Under the pieces are notes generated by a model that saw nothing but the letters and a program-made list of their open reading frames with translations, was not told the DNA's origin and made no database searches. A stretch of DNA of 64,000 nt from Girardinichthys multiradiatus (Eukaryota; Chordata; Actinopteri; Cyprinodontiformes; Goodeidae), in contig NC_061805.1 in assembly GCF_021462225.1 (NCBI RefSeq), positions 52,568,996 to 52,632,995 on the forward strand, in the 5' to 3' direction. How positions within the stretch are numbered: position 1 is the first letter of the stretch; the number at the start of each line of letters is the position of its first letter. Below are positions 21,551 through 37,206 of this stretch, piece after piece. The position numbers and the translations under genes are program-made.

Positions 21551-22236
21551 ATGAACCTAGTGACACATTTCTTCCCCACATATGGTATCCCACAGATTAT
21601 AAGGTCAGATAATGGAACTCATTTTGTAAATAAATTAATAGAACTAAGTTCTAATGCATTAGGGTTTCAGTTAAAGATTAAGGAAAACAATGGAAGAAAC
21701 AGGGAGGCCATGACCCGAATGCCTATCCCTGGTTAAATTATGGATGAGAATAACTCCAAATCAAACTGGTCTTACTCCATTTGCCACCTACTGTACATCA
21801 TTGTATAACTCCACCCACTATATTCTGAGTCTGAGATCACGTGACACCAAGTTGCTGATGTGAATTTGTATTCTCAAAGAAATAGTACATGGCAGACCGT
21901 TTTCTCTGCCTTCTGACATGAATGAAATAGAGAAAGCACAACAGGAAACTTCATTAGCTGAGTGGATGAATAAAATGTTGCAGACAAAAGAAGAACAAAT
22001 GTCCAGTGGTCTGCCGATAATCTCTGCTCCTATCCCACAGAATGAGGCCTGGAGACCTGGTCCTGATTAAGACACTCCACCGGAAGGATTGGAGCACTCC
22101 TCGGTGGAAAGGGCTGTTTCAAATACTCCTGACAACGCCCACAGTTCTGAAAATAGCAGAGAGGCCTTCCTGGATCCATAAAAGCCACTGTAAGCCAGTT
22201 TTGCCGTTACAGGAGCCAAACCAACCGACGGGGTAG
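21551..22236 (+). pseudogene. ERV integrase relic
   Basis: A central piece carries FPTYGIPQIIRSDNGTHFV with the second catalytic aspartate. After several stops a C-terminal piece at 22042 reads MRPGDLVLIKTLHRK, RWKGLFQILL and AERPSWIHKSHCKPV, the SH3-like end of gammaretroviral-type integrase. The zinc-finger start and the catalytic glutamate region are lost or shifted. Non-functional. Confidence 0.8.
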
Positions 22237-22314
22237 CAGAGGAAGTCCGGGTTCAAAGATGGCCCAGCGTCTCAAACCGGTGAAGAAAACAGCTGATCTG
22301 CGCCCAATTATAAA

Positions 22315-22533
22315 ATGGCTCTCTGTAACATGTGGACAGGACTGATAAGCCTGAGCTTAATTCTGGTAGCAGGACTCTTTCTCTATCTAAAGCAGGATCC
22401 ACAGGAGGTGATACCGAACCAGAAGAGATGGACATCAGACGGGACCCATCTCAGACCACTGACGGAAGAACATGACGCACATCCATTCCTACAGAATTTC
22501 TGGTATTGTTCATGGTGGCATATGCAACACTGA
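22315..22533 (+). pseudogene. Possible ERV env start
   Basis: A 72-codon reading begins with a hydrophobic, signal-peptide-like stretch (LISLSLILVAGLFLYL) just after the integrase end, where env is expected. No fusion or transmembrane part follows before the LTR, so env is almost wholly deleted. The assignment rests on position only. Confidence 0.4.
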
Positions 22534-22951
22534 ACTAGGTAGAAATGCACGAAAATGAAGGGGACGATTATGATGACATGTTGTAAATAAATCACATCAA
22601 AAGCCTGAGTGTACTCATACATTGTATTTCATAAAATGACCTTACAGCAGAAAATCGGAAGAAGTTGTTGCTTAAGTGAAATGAGAAAAAGTACAATGAT
22701 GACATAAACAGGGTAGATTTTTAAATTCCTTTATTATGTTTCACTGTTTTCATTAAGTATTATTCTTTTATTTTTATGATTTCAAGTATTAATCAACATT
22801 TAACTTTTAATGGTCGCCGAGGGCGGCGGGACTGTATGAGTATTTCCCACAAAATATAATCTGTTTACCGTCCGTGGGTTTTCGCTCATACAAAGTATTT
22901 TTCTTACTCGTTTTTATATTAAATGTTTTTACTTGTGATAAAAGGAGGGAC

Positions 22952-23275
22952 TGTTGGATGGGTGCAAAAACTTGTTATCACTCATGTAAAAACTTTGTGC
23001 TGCAAGGCACCTGCACTCCGCTTTGTATCATGCTCTGGTATGCAGCCCTCCTGTGTGTGGGATCACCATTATCTATTTCCCATGAGAACCAGCCTCCTTT
23101 CAGCCACACACACACACACACATACACCCTTTCTGAACTGTCTGTTGAACTGTGCATATAAATAAAGAGATAGGGTGTCAAAATTTTGTAGTTTGCACTG
23201 CAAAGTGAGCTACCCTTGCAAGTAATCTGAACTGTATCATTCTTGCCTCTGAGTTGACTTGAATAATACCTAACA
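22952..23275 (+). repeat. ERV 3' LTR
   Basis: It starts TGTTGGATG directly after the purine tract AAAAGGAGGGA (22940-22950) and ends CCTAACA. A (CA)n run lies at 23105-23122, TATA-like text near 23155 and AATAAA at 23161. The right third matches the solo LTR at 49358-49748 (ctacccttgcaagtaa, tcttgcctctgagttgac, aatacctaaca). Confidence 0.85.
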
Positions 23276-23281
23276 ATCACT

Positions 23282-23935
23282 TAACCTGGATGGCATTAAA
23301 TTGACCTCTGATAATAAAGTAAAAAACCTTGGTGTTAACTTTGACTAGGACATGTCATTTAAATCCCATATTAAACAGGTTTCTATGATTTCCTTCTTTC
23401 ACCTCCAGAACATTGCCAAAATTAGAAATATCCTGTCCAGGAGTGACACTGAAAAACTAGTCCATGCATTTGTTACTTCAAGGCTGGACTATTGTAATTC
23501 TTTACTATCAGGATGTCCACAAAATGCAGTTAAAAGCCTTCAGCTGATTCAAAATGCTGCAGCAAGAGTTCTGATGAAAATTAAAAAGAGAGATCATATT
23601 TCTCCTATTTTAGCTTCCCTTCATTGGCTCCTTGTTAAATCCAGAATAGAATTTAAAATTCTCCTCCTCACATATAAAGCTCTTAATGATCTAGCTCCAT
23701 CATACATCAGAGATCTGATTGGTCCATATGTTCCTAACAGAGCACTTTGTTCTCAGACTGCAGGTTTACTGGTGGTTCCTAGAGTCTCTAGAAGTAGAAT
23801 GGGAGGCAGATCCTTTAGTTATCAGGCTCCTCTCCTGTGGAACCAGCTCCCAGTTTTAGTCCGTGAGGCAGACACCCTGTCTACTTTTAAGGCTAGGCTT
23901 AAAACTTTCCTTTTTGATAAAGTTTATAGTTAGAG
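23282..23935 (+). pseudogene. L2-like LINE ORF2 C-terminal relic
   Basis: Reading from 23282, LNLDGIKLTSDNKVKNLGV is followed by a stop near 23347. The rest is open: FHLQNIAKIRNILSRSDTEK, VTSRLDYCNSLLSGCP, LQLIQNAAARVLMKI, LHWLLVKSRIEFKILLLTYK and LWNQLPVLVREADTLSTFK, ending at TAG 23931-23933. This is the C-terminal thumb/tail of jockey-superfamily (L2/Rex-like) RTs. Confidence 0.8.
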
Positions 23936-24557
23936 TGGCTTAGTTTATCCTGAGTTATCTCTGTAGTTATGCTGCTATAGGCTTAGGCTGCTGGAGGACA
24001 TAATGACCACTTTCACCCTCTTCGCTACATTCTCATACTACTCTCCAATTTTGCATTATTTGCTGTTATTTCAGTTTTTAACTTTGTTCTCTCTTTTCTC
24101 TTCCTAGAAGCTACACCTGGCCTGACTCTGTGTCTACCTGTAACACCTTTCTGGAGAGGGGAATCGTCTGAGCTTCTGCTGGCAACAACTTAATGCTCAC
24201 CTTCTACAGATGATCCACATGGCCCTGTCTTTCAGTGTTTAACCCTTTCTCTCTCCTAGACATGGCTACTGACTGAGCTTCTACTGTAACTAACTCTATG
24301 TTCTCTCTTTCAGACTCTAACCTTGAAAACTGGCTCAGAGTTTATCTCTTCTTTCTTTCTAGATGAAACGACTAAAGGAGCTACATCCATTAACATTTAC
24401 TTTTACTTCCCATAGAAAGTACCCCTGGATCAGTGCTTCTTTGTTCTCTTTGTGTCTCTGCTCTGTTCTCCCAAACTCCCAGTCGGTCGTGGTAGATGGC
24501 CGTTCACACTGAGTCTGGTTCTGGTTCTGCTGGAGGTTTCTTCCTGTTAAAAGGGAG

Positions 24558-24766
24558 TTTTTCCTCTCCACTGTCGCTACATGCATGCTCAGTATGAGGG
24601 ATTGCTGCAAAGTCAACACCAGTGACTGTCCACTGTCTCTACATGCTCATCCAGGAGGAGTGAATGCTGCAAGTCACTGACTGGATGCAATCTGCTGGGT
24701 TTCCTTAGATAGAAAAACTTTTTATCCAATTTGAATAAATAACTGAATCTGACTGAACTGTTCAAT
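24558..24766 (+). repeat. Arm 1 of a perfect 209-bp inverted repeat
   Basis: Base by base this is the reverse complement of 28293-28501. It is part of the L2-like LINE 3' UTR. Arm 2 lies on the other side of grin1 exons 15-20. Confidence 0.95.
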
Positions 24767-24830
24767 TGTTACGATTAATAGGAATGAATGGACCTGACTA
24801 GAACTCTGGATGATTGGATAGTGTGTGTGT

Positions 24831-27008
<2,178 letters not shown>

Positions 27009-27077
27009 TCAGTAGGTGGAGCTAAACCAGAACATCTGGGGTTGCTTAGCATTGTGATGTTTGTTACATGTTTGTTA

Positions 27078-27329
<252 letters not shown>

Positions 27330-27332
27330 TTA

Positions 27333-27935
<603 letters not shown>

Positions 27936-28164
27936 TCATACTGGGCTGTTTCAGATTTTCAAACATGATAGGACTCATCTTTTTATGACACCGGTGGATG
28001 TATGGAGACAGTTTCAGTTTCAGAATTTCTTGTATTATCTGGCGTCATATGGTGGAAATGTATTTCTTTACATACCCCCTGGGCATTTTTCAACATATTT
28101 AGTTCAGTTTCCATAATCTTACCAACTTGTGTCAAATTTGTGGAAAATCACAAATATGTTAATT

Positions 28165-28520
28165 CAGTTGAATTCAGTTTATTTATATAGCACAATTAAC
28201 AACACACATCATCTCAAGGCACTTTATAAAGTCAATTCAATCCAATTATCCCGATTCCAAGTCAGGTTCATACATTCCAATTAATCGTAATCATTGAACA
28301 GTTCAGTCAGATTCAGTTATTTATTCAAATTGGATAAAAAGTTTTTCTATCTAAGGAAACCCAGCAGATTGCATCCAGTCAGTGACTTGCAGCATTCACT
28401 CCTCCTGGATGAGCATGTAGAGACAGTGGACAGTCACTGGTGTTGACTTTGCAGCAATCCCTCATACTGAGCATGCATGTAGCGACAGTGGAGAGGAAAA
28501 ATTCCTCTCAAGACTAAAAG
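28165..28520 (-). mobile_element. L2-like LINE 3' UTR fragment, minus strand
   Basis: On the minus strand this is the terminal 3' UTR of the same LINE as at 23282-24830, including the usual end (on the plus strand ttcagtttatttatatagca). It lies in grin1 intron 14. Confidence 0.85.
28293..28501 (-). repeat. Arm 2 of a perfect 209-bp inverted repeat
   Basis: Reverse complement of 24558-24766 with no mismatch found in a full comparison. Confidence 0.95.
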
Positions 28521-29355
<835 letters not shown>

Positions 29356-29363
29356 CTACACAA

Positions 29364-29378
29364 ACACACACACACACA
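29364..29378 (-). promoter_or_regulatory. UG tract at the 3' splice site of grin1 exon 14
   Basis: On the transcribed strand this is a TG repeat of seven units, 9 to 23 nt upstream of the exon. UG repeats at 3' splice sites are known TDP-43 and CELF binding sites that can cause exon skipping (CFTR exon 9 is the classic case). The effect here is inferred. Confidence 0.6.
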
Positions 29379-29457
29379 GCGAGAGAAAAACAAATTCATA
29401 CACACAGATCCATCTGAAACACCCTGGTTCTGGTCCTGACCGGCAGCTGCTTCAGTT

Positions 29458-29462
<5 letters not shown>

Positions 29463-29490
<28 letters not shown>
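29463..29490. repeat. (GT)n microsatellite in grin1 intron 13
   Basis: Fourteen TG units, uninterrupted, about 110 bp upstream of exon 14 on the transcript. Confidence 0.95.
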
Positions 29491-29493
<3 letters not shown>

Positions 29494-30813
29494 CAGTTAT
29501 CATCCATCACTGCTGCAGTGGTTTGATGTGATAATTTACTGTGGGAGCAGCCAGACGTCCACCAGGAATGCATGATGGGAATACTGAGCGCTGGCGGAGA
29601 TCAAACTGATCGATATCTCCTGAACACTAAATCAATCAGCATCTGTCTGCAGGAACGTGTGAACGTTAACTCAACACGTTCACAGGGTGAAGCTCCGTGA
29701 ATCTGAGCTGTAACTCAGTGAAGATCGGATCAGAGACAGAAAACTGCTGCTCAGCTCTCAGATTGGATCAATACTAGATTTATTAATGGAAACAGGACAA
29801 AAAAGCTCCAGTTTTTTTTTCAGATCCACCTCTGAACTATAGATCAGCAACAGGACCACAGAAAATGTTTGACTGGTTCTACTTGTTCCATCTTTATACC
29901 TTCTACACAAGTAAAGTCAAAACACGAATCTGGACCCAGCACCATCTGATCCAGAACTATCTGCAGTAAATATTTTACCAAAGCCGTGGAAGGGAATCTA
30001 AATGTTCCAGATGTTTTCTACAAACAGATGCCTGGAGATGATTGGAGTTAAAAGATCCAGGCAGACCACAGCCTGATGTCTGACCTGGTCCTGTTCCAGA
30101 TCTGGGAACAACAGCGCTGAACCTGACGTTTCTCCACAGATTTTCCTGAAGGAGGAATGGACCACAATCAGGCTCCTATAAACTCAGTAAGGAGCCAATC
30201 AGAAGTTGCGGAGGCTGCATATATTCAGGAATCACTGGATCTGGAATGCTTCTGTGCAAACTGGACTGGGAATCTGATACAGGACCAGTGATGGATCATA
30301 GAAAACGATGCAACAATGCAGATTTCAGACCTGATTGTTGTTGGGTCTGATTGGACCTGCTGCCGTCTCTGGATCAGAGATGGTTTTCATGAACTGAACC
30401 AGTTGAGTTTCAGCATCCTGACACCCGTCCACCCACTGAGACTCAGAGCATCTGCTCACAGAGAAGCTGTGAAGAAAATGTCTGACAGCAGCTTGTTGGA
30501 ATCTGAACGGATCCCAACACCAATTCTGGCTGAGTGCTGGATTGAGATGGACACATGAAACATTTGTCCTACAAAGACGTTCAAACTCATAAAAACATGT
30601 AAAGATCAGCATCTTCACAGGAAACATGACGGTTTCTCTGAAAGGTTTTCTCCACCCCAGATCCATCAGCTGACACAGAGTTACTTGAGCAGATATCTGG
30701 AGCACAGTACCACTGCAGGCTGAGGTCTGCAGACAGGCTTAAATCTGAACATGGATCAGAACTAGTCAGATATAATGGTGTTGGTTAAACACGGATAAAG
30801 GTAGCTTGCTCAC
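29491..30813 (-). other. grin1 intron 13
   Basis: No repeat or exon recognised. Ordinary intron composition. Confidence 0.5.
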
Positions 30814-30978
30814 CTTCTTGACGAGGATGGTGAGGCCCTGGTACTTGAAGGGTTTGGAGAACTCAATGTACTGAGCGCGTTCGTTGTTGATGGTGAGTGG
30901 AGCCACGATCATGTCGGCCAGGCCTCCCAGCAGCTCCCCCATCATCCCGTTCCACTCCTTCTTGTTGCTGTTGTTCAC
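30814..30978 (-). CDS. grin1: grin1 exon 13 (S1 lobe, glycine-binding residues)
   Basis: The exon is 165 bp (55 codons), phase 0 on both sides, with a cctgcag acceptor and a gtgagc donor. It encodes [17 protein letters not shown], then [19 protein letters not shown] and [11 protein letters not shown]. The P, T and R of the PLTINNER motif correspond to known glycine-contacting residues of mammalian GluN1 (P516, T518, R523), so ligand binding should be preserved. Confidence 0.98.
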
Positions 30979-32423
30979 CTGCAGGAGGGAGGTCAGAGCT
31001 GGGTCAGCTGGCTCCATCACTCCCAACAAGTCCAGTCGGAAATATGTTGTTATTAGCAGTCGATAACTGGTCCGAGCAGCAATAAACCCAGTAGAGGAGC
31101 AGGAAACAACATGTCTCTCAGACAACTCCTGAACCAGGTATGTTCATCATACATCAGGAAGGTGAAGATTTACCTGAGTGTAGATTTAGATCGAAGATGG
31201 TTCATTTAGAACCAAATCCAGCTATTGGTTCTCCTTCCTTTACCATATTCCCATCATTCCCTCCAGTTTTCTCTCATATTTATTTTAACAGCCTTCCTTC
31301 CCGTATGGAGAGCCAGAAGTGTCATAATTTGAACATCTTCTATTTTCACTACAGCCATCATAAATTAGAGCTTAAGGTGCCAAAAGTTGTCTAAAATTAC
31401 AACTTTGTCAACAACATGAAATTAAGACTTTTATCTGTCAGTAACCCATCCTTCCAGGTCCACATGTTGGGATTATGAATCTGAGAATATAATTTAATAT
31501 TTAATATTAATATTTTAATATTTTATTAAATAATATTCCGGTCTGTTAAGGGTTGTCCTGTGAATACCAGCCCATTAAGGCGATGGTATTAGGACAGAAT
31601 AGAAAGGTGTGAGACGAGCTCTGACATTATTGAACAGCATAAACTCTGCATATATATGGAATAAATTCACACAATTTATTCAAATACAAGAATTTATTAA
31701 CAAAAATAAGTCAACTCAAAGTCAAACATATTTCAATCAACAAACTCTTTACTTTGCTAAAATAATCCAACTAAACTACCAAGCAGAATTAAAGAATAAT
31801 GAAGACTAATGGACTATGTACAATATAAACAAGTTGATTAAAGATGATTGATAATTATGACCAAAAGAGTGATGCAACATTACCATGCAATGTCTATGTT
31901 TGAGAACCAAGGATTATCTTGAAGAATCTGGAAATGAAGTTAAGTTAGTCTTGGAACCAACTTAGACAATAATCAGCAAACGTTTAGACAACCAATCACA
32001 ATGCAAGTGTAAAAGACGGTTGAAGTAGCAGCAGGTACATGGGCAATGATAAGGATACCGATACAGATGCAGCGACTTGTGACTAGGCATGTGTGTATTG
32101 TATGTGGTTATCTAGAACAGAAAAACAACAATATAATATATATTAATAACCATGTAGGTGAACTACAACTGCGCATGAATACAGCATGGAAACTGGTCTA
32201 CAGTACCACTGAAAATCCCATAAGGGGGCACTCTAACACCACACATTAATTAACAATTAAATGCAAGCTACGTGCGCTTGATAAACGCTAGAAACGGTCA
32301 AATGAACAGCAATATTACATCACACTCACATTCATAACATATATCTGGTTGAAAGCATTACTTAAATATTAAATGGCTATTTTGGAGTGCATGTTGAGAG
32401 CTGTCTCAGGCTCTGCTGTAGCA
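30979..32423 (-). other. grin1 intron 12, 3' end
   Basis: From about 31540 the sequence is AT-rich and looks like a repeat (ccagcccattaaggcgatgg onward) that continues beyond the Gypsy B insertion at 37664. I cannot assign it to a family. Confidence 0.35.
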
Positions 32424-32874
32424 TGAATTGCTTAGATAGTCAAAGTAGAACAAAACCAGAGGATGAAACAGACTCAGCACACAGGATAAGACGGTAAATG
32501 AGGTTTATTTCTACTGTAGACTTTGTTTAAGGAATCTTGAGTTGGAGTTGTCCAGAAGCCAGAGGAGGAGGAGGTAAACCCAGGAATCCAAGGAGAGAGA
32601 GAGAGAGAGTACTGGTGATGAGAATATTTACAGTGCAGTCCTTAGGAGGGAGTATTACCAGATGTTGGCAGGCAGATAGGCAGATAGGCAGGTCGACAGG
32701 CAGGCAGACGGATAGGCAGACAGACAGGAGTCCACATAACTGAGGTTATGTTCCAGCAAAGGTCTGTATCAGCAGCTACTTTAAGAAGCCCATGAGCTCA
32801 TTAGGAGAATATGTTGCAGCTGCAGACAATGAGCTGCCAGAACCAACCAGAAGGGGAGGAGCAGAGATCCTACA
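32424..32874 (-). repeat. 3' LTR of Gypsy B
   Basis: The LTR is 451 bp and in element orientation runs TGTAGGATCTC...CAATTCA. It contains a (GA)n run and a GGCAGATA/GGCAGACA tandem. The purine tract GAGGGGAGGGTAC adjoins it internally (32875-32887). Confidence 0.93.
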
Positions 32875-33098
32875 GTACCCTCCCCTCAACGATTGCCTCC
32901 AGGCAATCCAGAACGTTTTTCAGGATGGCGTTTGTAAAAGGACGTGATGAGAGCAGGGTCCAGGATGTGAGAACGGGGAACCCAGGTTCTCTCTTCAGGT
33001 CCATATCCTGCCCAATCCACAAGATATTGAAAACCACGCCCCCTACGCCGAACATCCAGGATACGATTGACCGCATATGCAGGGTGGTCATCAGTGAG

Positions 33099-36000
33099 TC
33101 AAGCAGGAGGAGGGGGCTTGGTGGGAGGACTCAGGGGTCTTTCCGAGACTGGCTTGATCTGGGAAACATGGAAAGTAGGGTGAATGTGCATGGAAGATGG
33201 TAGTTTGAGTCTCACCGCAGATGGGTTGATGATCCTCTCGATGAGAAAAGGGCCAATAAAACGGGGGGCCAACTTTCTAGAAGTATCTTTTAATTTAATA
33301 TTCCTGGTGGAAAGCCAGACTCTCTGATTGATGCGGCAGACAGGTGCAGCAGAACGGTGACGGTTAGCGAACCTCTTATTTTGTTCCAGAGTGCGTAGGA
33401 GGGTCCTCCTGGTCTGTTGCCAGATCCTACGACACCTGGAAACATAATGCTGAACAGAGGGGACCAGGATGTCAGATTCAACACTGGGAAACAGCGGGGG
33501 CAGATAGCCCAGTGAAGCCTCAAAGGGGGACAAACCAGTAGCAGAGGAAGTATGTGTGTTGTGAGCATATTCAATCCATGTGAGATGTTTGAACCAAGAA
33601 GAGGGGTTGTCATTTATTACGCACCTCAAGGCGACTTCAAGTTCCTGGTTGCATCTTTCTGTCTGTCCATTAGATTGGGGATGGTATCCAGACGAAAGAC
33701 TTACGGAGGCACCAAGAGCTTTGCAAAACTCCTTCCAAACTTGCGAGATGAACTGCGGGCCTCAGTCAGAAACAATGTCCAAAGGTATGCCATGGATGCG
33801 GAAAACGTGGAGAACCATGAGTTGGGCAGTCTCCAATGCAGACGGAAGCTTAGGTAAAGGAACAAAATGGGCTGTCTTAGAGAATCTGTCAACAACAGTA
33901 AGGATGACTGTGCTACCGTCAAATGGCGGGAGACCAGTGATGAAATCACCGGAAATGTGGGACCAGGGGCGGCTAGGGGTGGGCAGAGGTTGAAGAAGAC
34001 CAGCAGGGGGTTGATTAGTGTTCTTGTTTCGAGCACATGTGGGACAAGCTGCAACAAAATCTTTAATGTTGAGGTTCATAGTCGGCCACCAAAAATACCT
34101 TTTGGTAAATGTGATCATACGAGTCACCCCAGGATGACAAGTCAATTTATTGTTGTGCACCCAATCCAGAACTTTATTGACGACAGAGTTGGGAACGAAC
34201 AGCTTGCCCACTGGGCCAGTACCTGGGTCAGGTTCAGACCTCTGTGCCTCCCTGATGTCCTTTTCAATTGCCCAGGTGAGGGCGCCCACAATACAAGAAT
34301 CCGGTAGGATGGAAGCTTCAGTCTTGAGTTGGTCAGAATGAGAGAACTGGCGAGAGAGAGCGTCAGGCTTAATGTTCTTGGAACCGGGTCTGTGGGAGAT
34401 AGAAAAATGAAAACGAGCAAAAAACAGAGACCAACGGGCTTGTCTGGGGTTAAGTCTCTTGGCATTTTGAATGTAGGAGAGGTTCTTATGATCAGTCCAA
34501 ATGAGAAAAGGGACTTCAGTACCCTCTAGCCAATGCCGCCATTCCTCAAGCGCCAACTTGATGGCTAAAAGTTCACGGTTGCCCACATCATAATTTTGCT
34601 CTGCTGGAGACAAGCGACGAGAAAAATAGGCACATGGATGTACCTTATCATCGAGAGGAGACCGTTGAGATAAAATAGCCCCTACTCCAATGTCAGAAGC
34701 ATCAACCTCTACAATAAATTGTGCACATGGATCAGGATGGGTCAATATGGGTGCTGAAGAAAATAGAGTCTTTAATTCCCCAAATGCCCTTTCTGCCTCA
34801 GGAGTCCAATGGAACGTTTTCAGAGAGGAGGTGAGTTGAGTGAGAGGTGCAGTGACCTGACTGTTGTTCCTTATACACCTCCTATAAAAATGTGCAAATC
34901 CCAAGAACCTTTGAAGTTCCCTGCAATCAGTTGGAGTAGGCCACTCTGCCACTGCCTTGGTTTTCTCGGGATCAGTTCTGTACCTGCCTGCCTCAAAAAT
35001 GAAACCCAAAAAAGACACAGATGTGACACTGAATTCGCACTTTCGGCTTTAACAAAGAGTTGATTCTCAAAAAGCCTCTGGAGAACTGTTCTGACATGCT
35101 GGCGATGTTGTTCTATGTCCTGGGAAAAAATCAAAATGTCATCCAGATAAACGAAAACAACGAGGTTGAGAAAGTTACGAAGAACATAAGAGCTTGGAAA
35201 ACAGCGGGTGCATTAGTCAACCCGAAAGGCATAACCAAATACTCAAAATGTCCTAGGGGGGTTTTGAAAGCCGTTTTCCACTCATCACCCTCTCGGATCC
35301 GGACCAAATGGTAAGCATTGCGCAAGTCGAGTTTAGTGAAGATCTTGGCAGAATGTAATTGTTCATGTATGGAATCAATAAGTGGTAGTGGGTATTTATT
35401 TTTAATAGTGATTTGATTCAATCCTCTATAATCAATACAGGGTCTTAATGTGCCGTCCTTCTTACCCATGAAGACGAATCCGGCGCCAACAGGGGAGGTA
35501 GACGGACGAATGATCCCAGATGCTAAAGAATCCTCAATGTACTCTTTCATGACCTTTCTCTCGGGTCCGGAGAGATTAAAGAGTCAGCTGGATGGTAGCG
35601 GAGCGCCTGGGAGATCAATAGAGCAGTCATAGGGGCGATGCAGAGGTAAAGAAAGAGCCCCTTGTTTGCTAAACACAGGTGCGAAATTGTGGTATTCAGA
35701 TGGAACTTTGGACAGATCAACAGGCTCAGAAGGTTTGAGTTGTTTGATAGAGTGAGAGACAGCAGTTCTTAAGCAGTTCTGGAGACAGAGATTACTCCAT
35801 CTCTCTACTCTGCCCTCCACCCAATTAATAGCAGGATTATGTTTCTGCAACCAGGGAAACCCCAAAACTAATTGTGGAGAGATGGAAGAGACAACAAAGA
35901 ACTCACCCCATTCATGATGGTTACCAGAGGTGATGATGTGAAGCTGAGGCACTTTAAATCTCACTTGAGACATGGTTTGACCAGTGATGCCAGTGACAGA

Positions 36001-36267
36001 AAGGGAATGGTTGAGAGGCTGAGAGGGTATTTGAAGTTTATCAACCAGATCCGAGGAAATAAGATTCTGTTCAGCACCAGAATCAATAAAAGCGTCAACA
36101 GAAAACTTCTCTTGGCCAACAATAATAGTGACCGGAAAACACAGACGAGAGACAGGGGAAGAATGGGATATGCTCATCAAAGTCCCCTGACCTATTGACG
36201 AGCCCTCTCTTTTCCCTTCTTGGGGCATCTTGTGATAAAATGTCCTCCTTGTCCACAATATAGGCAA
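33099..36267 (-). pseudogene. Gypsy B pol (protease, RT, RNase H, integrase)
   Basis: Protease shows VDAFIDSGAEQNLIS. RT has [18 protein letters not shown] and [11 protein letters not shown], and a small deletion near 35190 shifts the frame just before [15 protein letters not shown]. RNase H and tether follow from 35018 in one 418-codon frame: [53 protein letters not shown]. Integrase has the zinc finger (H...[10 protein letters not shown]), [14 protein letters not shown] and [10 protein letters not shown], then TGA at 33762-33764, after which the frame resumes with [14 protein letters not shown] and a chromodomain-less C-terminus. Another TGA lies near 35584. Two of the stops look like CGA-to-TGA decay. 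Confidence 0.9.
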
Positions 36268-37199
36268 AGACCACCCTCAAAGCGACGTTACCGTTCCTCT
36301 GGGGAGAGTCGAGTGTGACCAATCTGCATCGGTTCCGGTTCCGCAGATCCCTCTGAAGAGGAAGTGGGTGCGTCGAGGAAAGTGGTTCGAGGCGCCAGAG
36401 AGTGCTGCCACTGTGAATTGTAGTTCCTTTCTGTTTGTCTCTCTCTTAGACGGTTGTCAATGCGGATCGATAGGTTGATTAATTCATCCAGTCTTTCGGG
36501 TTCATCTCTCAAAACCAACTGGTCCTTTACTTGATCTGCAAGGGAATTAACAAAAATACCTTTGAGTGCCGCTTCATCCCAACCCACTTCCTGCACTGCC
36601 ACACGGAAGTCGATGGCGAACTCCGCCAACGCTCTCCTTCCCTGTTTGAGGGTGAGTATCTTCTTAGCCGCTGCCTCCTGCTGGAGTGGTTGATCGAAGA
36701 CTCTCTTGAAGTGACTGAAAAAAATGGCATAACTAAGAGACTCAACAGGGTTAGATGCCAAATAGACGTGGGCCCAGCGCAGAGCAGATCCCTTTAGCGA
36801 GGTAACAATATAAGTAATCTTGGAAGCAGCAGTAGGGAAAAGGGAGGGGGAACGACTAAATGCTAATTCACACTGGAGAGAAAAACCACCAAAGTTATTA
36901 GGATTACCATCAAACAGTTCAGACGGACGGAAGTCAGGCTCTCGGATCCCAGAAGATAGAATTGTGGGTGGCTGAGGATTCTCTAAACAAACTGGAGGAT
37001 TGGAAGAGGCAGGTGAGAGTTTGGTTATGATTTCGCTTAAAGCATGAACCATACCACCAAGTTCTGTGAGATGAGAATCCGTAGTCCTTTTTTGTTTCAG
37101 TAGCTGTTGAAGCATGGTTTCAGTAGATTGTAGGCGTTCCTTTAAGGAAGTCTGTTCATCATCTGAATTGTTCTTCGACATGTTAGATGGCTGGAACAT
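36196..37199 (-). pseudogene. Gypsy B gag with one premature stop
   Basis: The start is MFQPSNMSKNNSDDEQ or the second methionine at about 37181. A leading coiled coil (LKERLQSTETMLQQLLKQK) precedes the capsid region (LFDGNPNNFGGFSLQCELAF, ALRWAHVYLASNP, LKGIFVNSLADQVKDQL) and MQIGHTRLSPEER. TAA at 36288-36290 interrupts it there. In the same frame the zinc knuckle CLYCGQGGHFITRC follows and the frame closes near 36198. Confidence 0.88.
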
Positions 37200-37206
37200 A
37201 CTATCA

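Larger units (their letters stand above)
20582..23275 (+). mobile_element. Endogenous retrovirus fragment (3' part) with 3' LTR
   Basis: The fragment contains, in order, RNase H, integrase pieces, a short env-like start, a polypurine tract and one LTR. It resembles gamma/epsilon-type fish retroviruses. There is no gag, protease, RT or 5' LTR in the window. The left boundary is a sharp junction with the Tc1-like element. The solo LTR at 49358-49748 belongs to the same or a closely related family. Confidence 0.85.
23282..24830 (+). mobile_element. L2-like LINE, 3' end with 3' UTR
   Basis: 5'-truncated, it covers the end of ORF2 (to 23933) and about 900 bp of 3' UTR. Bases 24558-24766 are exactly complementary to 28293-28501. 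The very 3' terminus is blurred near 24830. Confidence 0.8.

Noticed and set aside
22315..22533. Env-like ORF as a possible domesticated envelope gene
   Set aside because: Only 72 codons with a hydrophobic start. It lacks surface and fusion parts, so it cannot be a syncytin-like gene.
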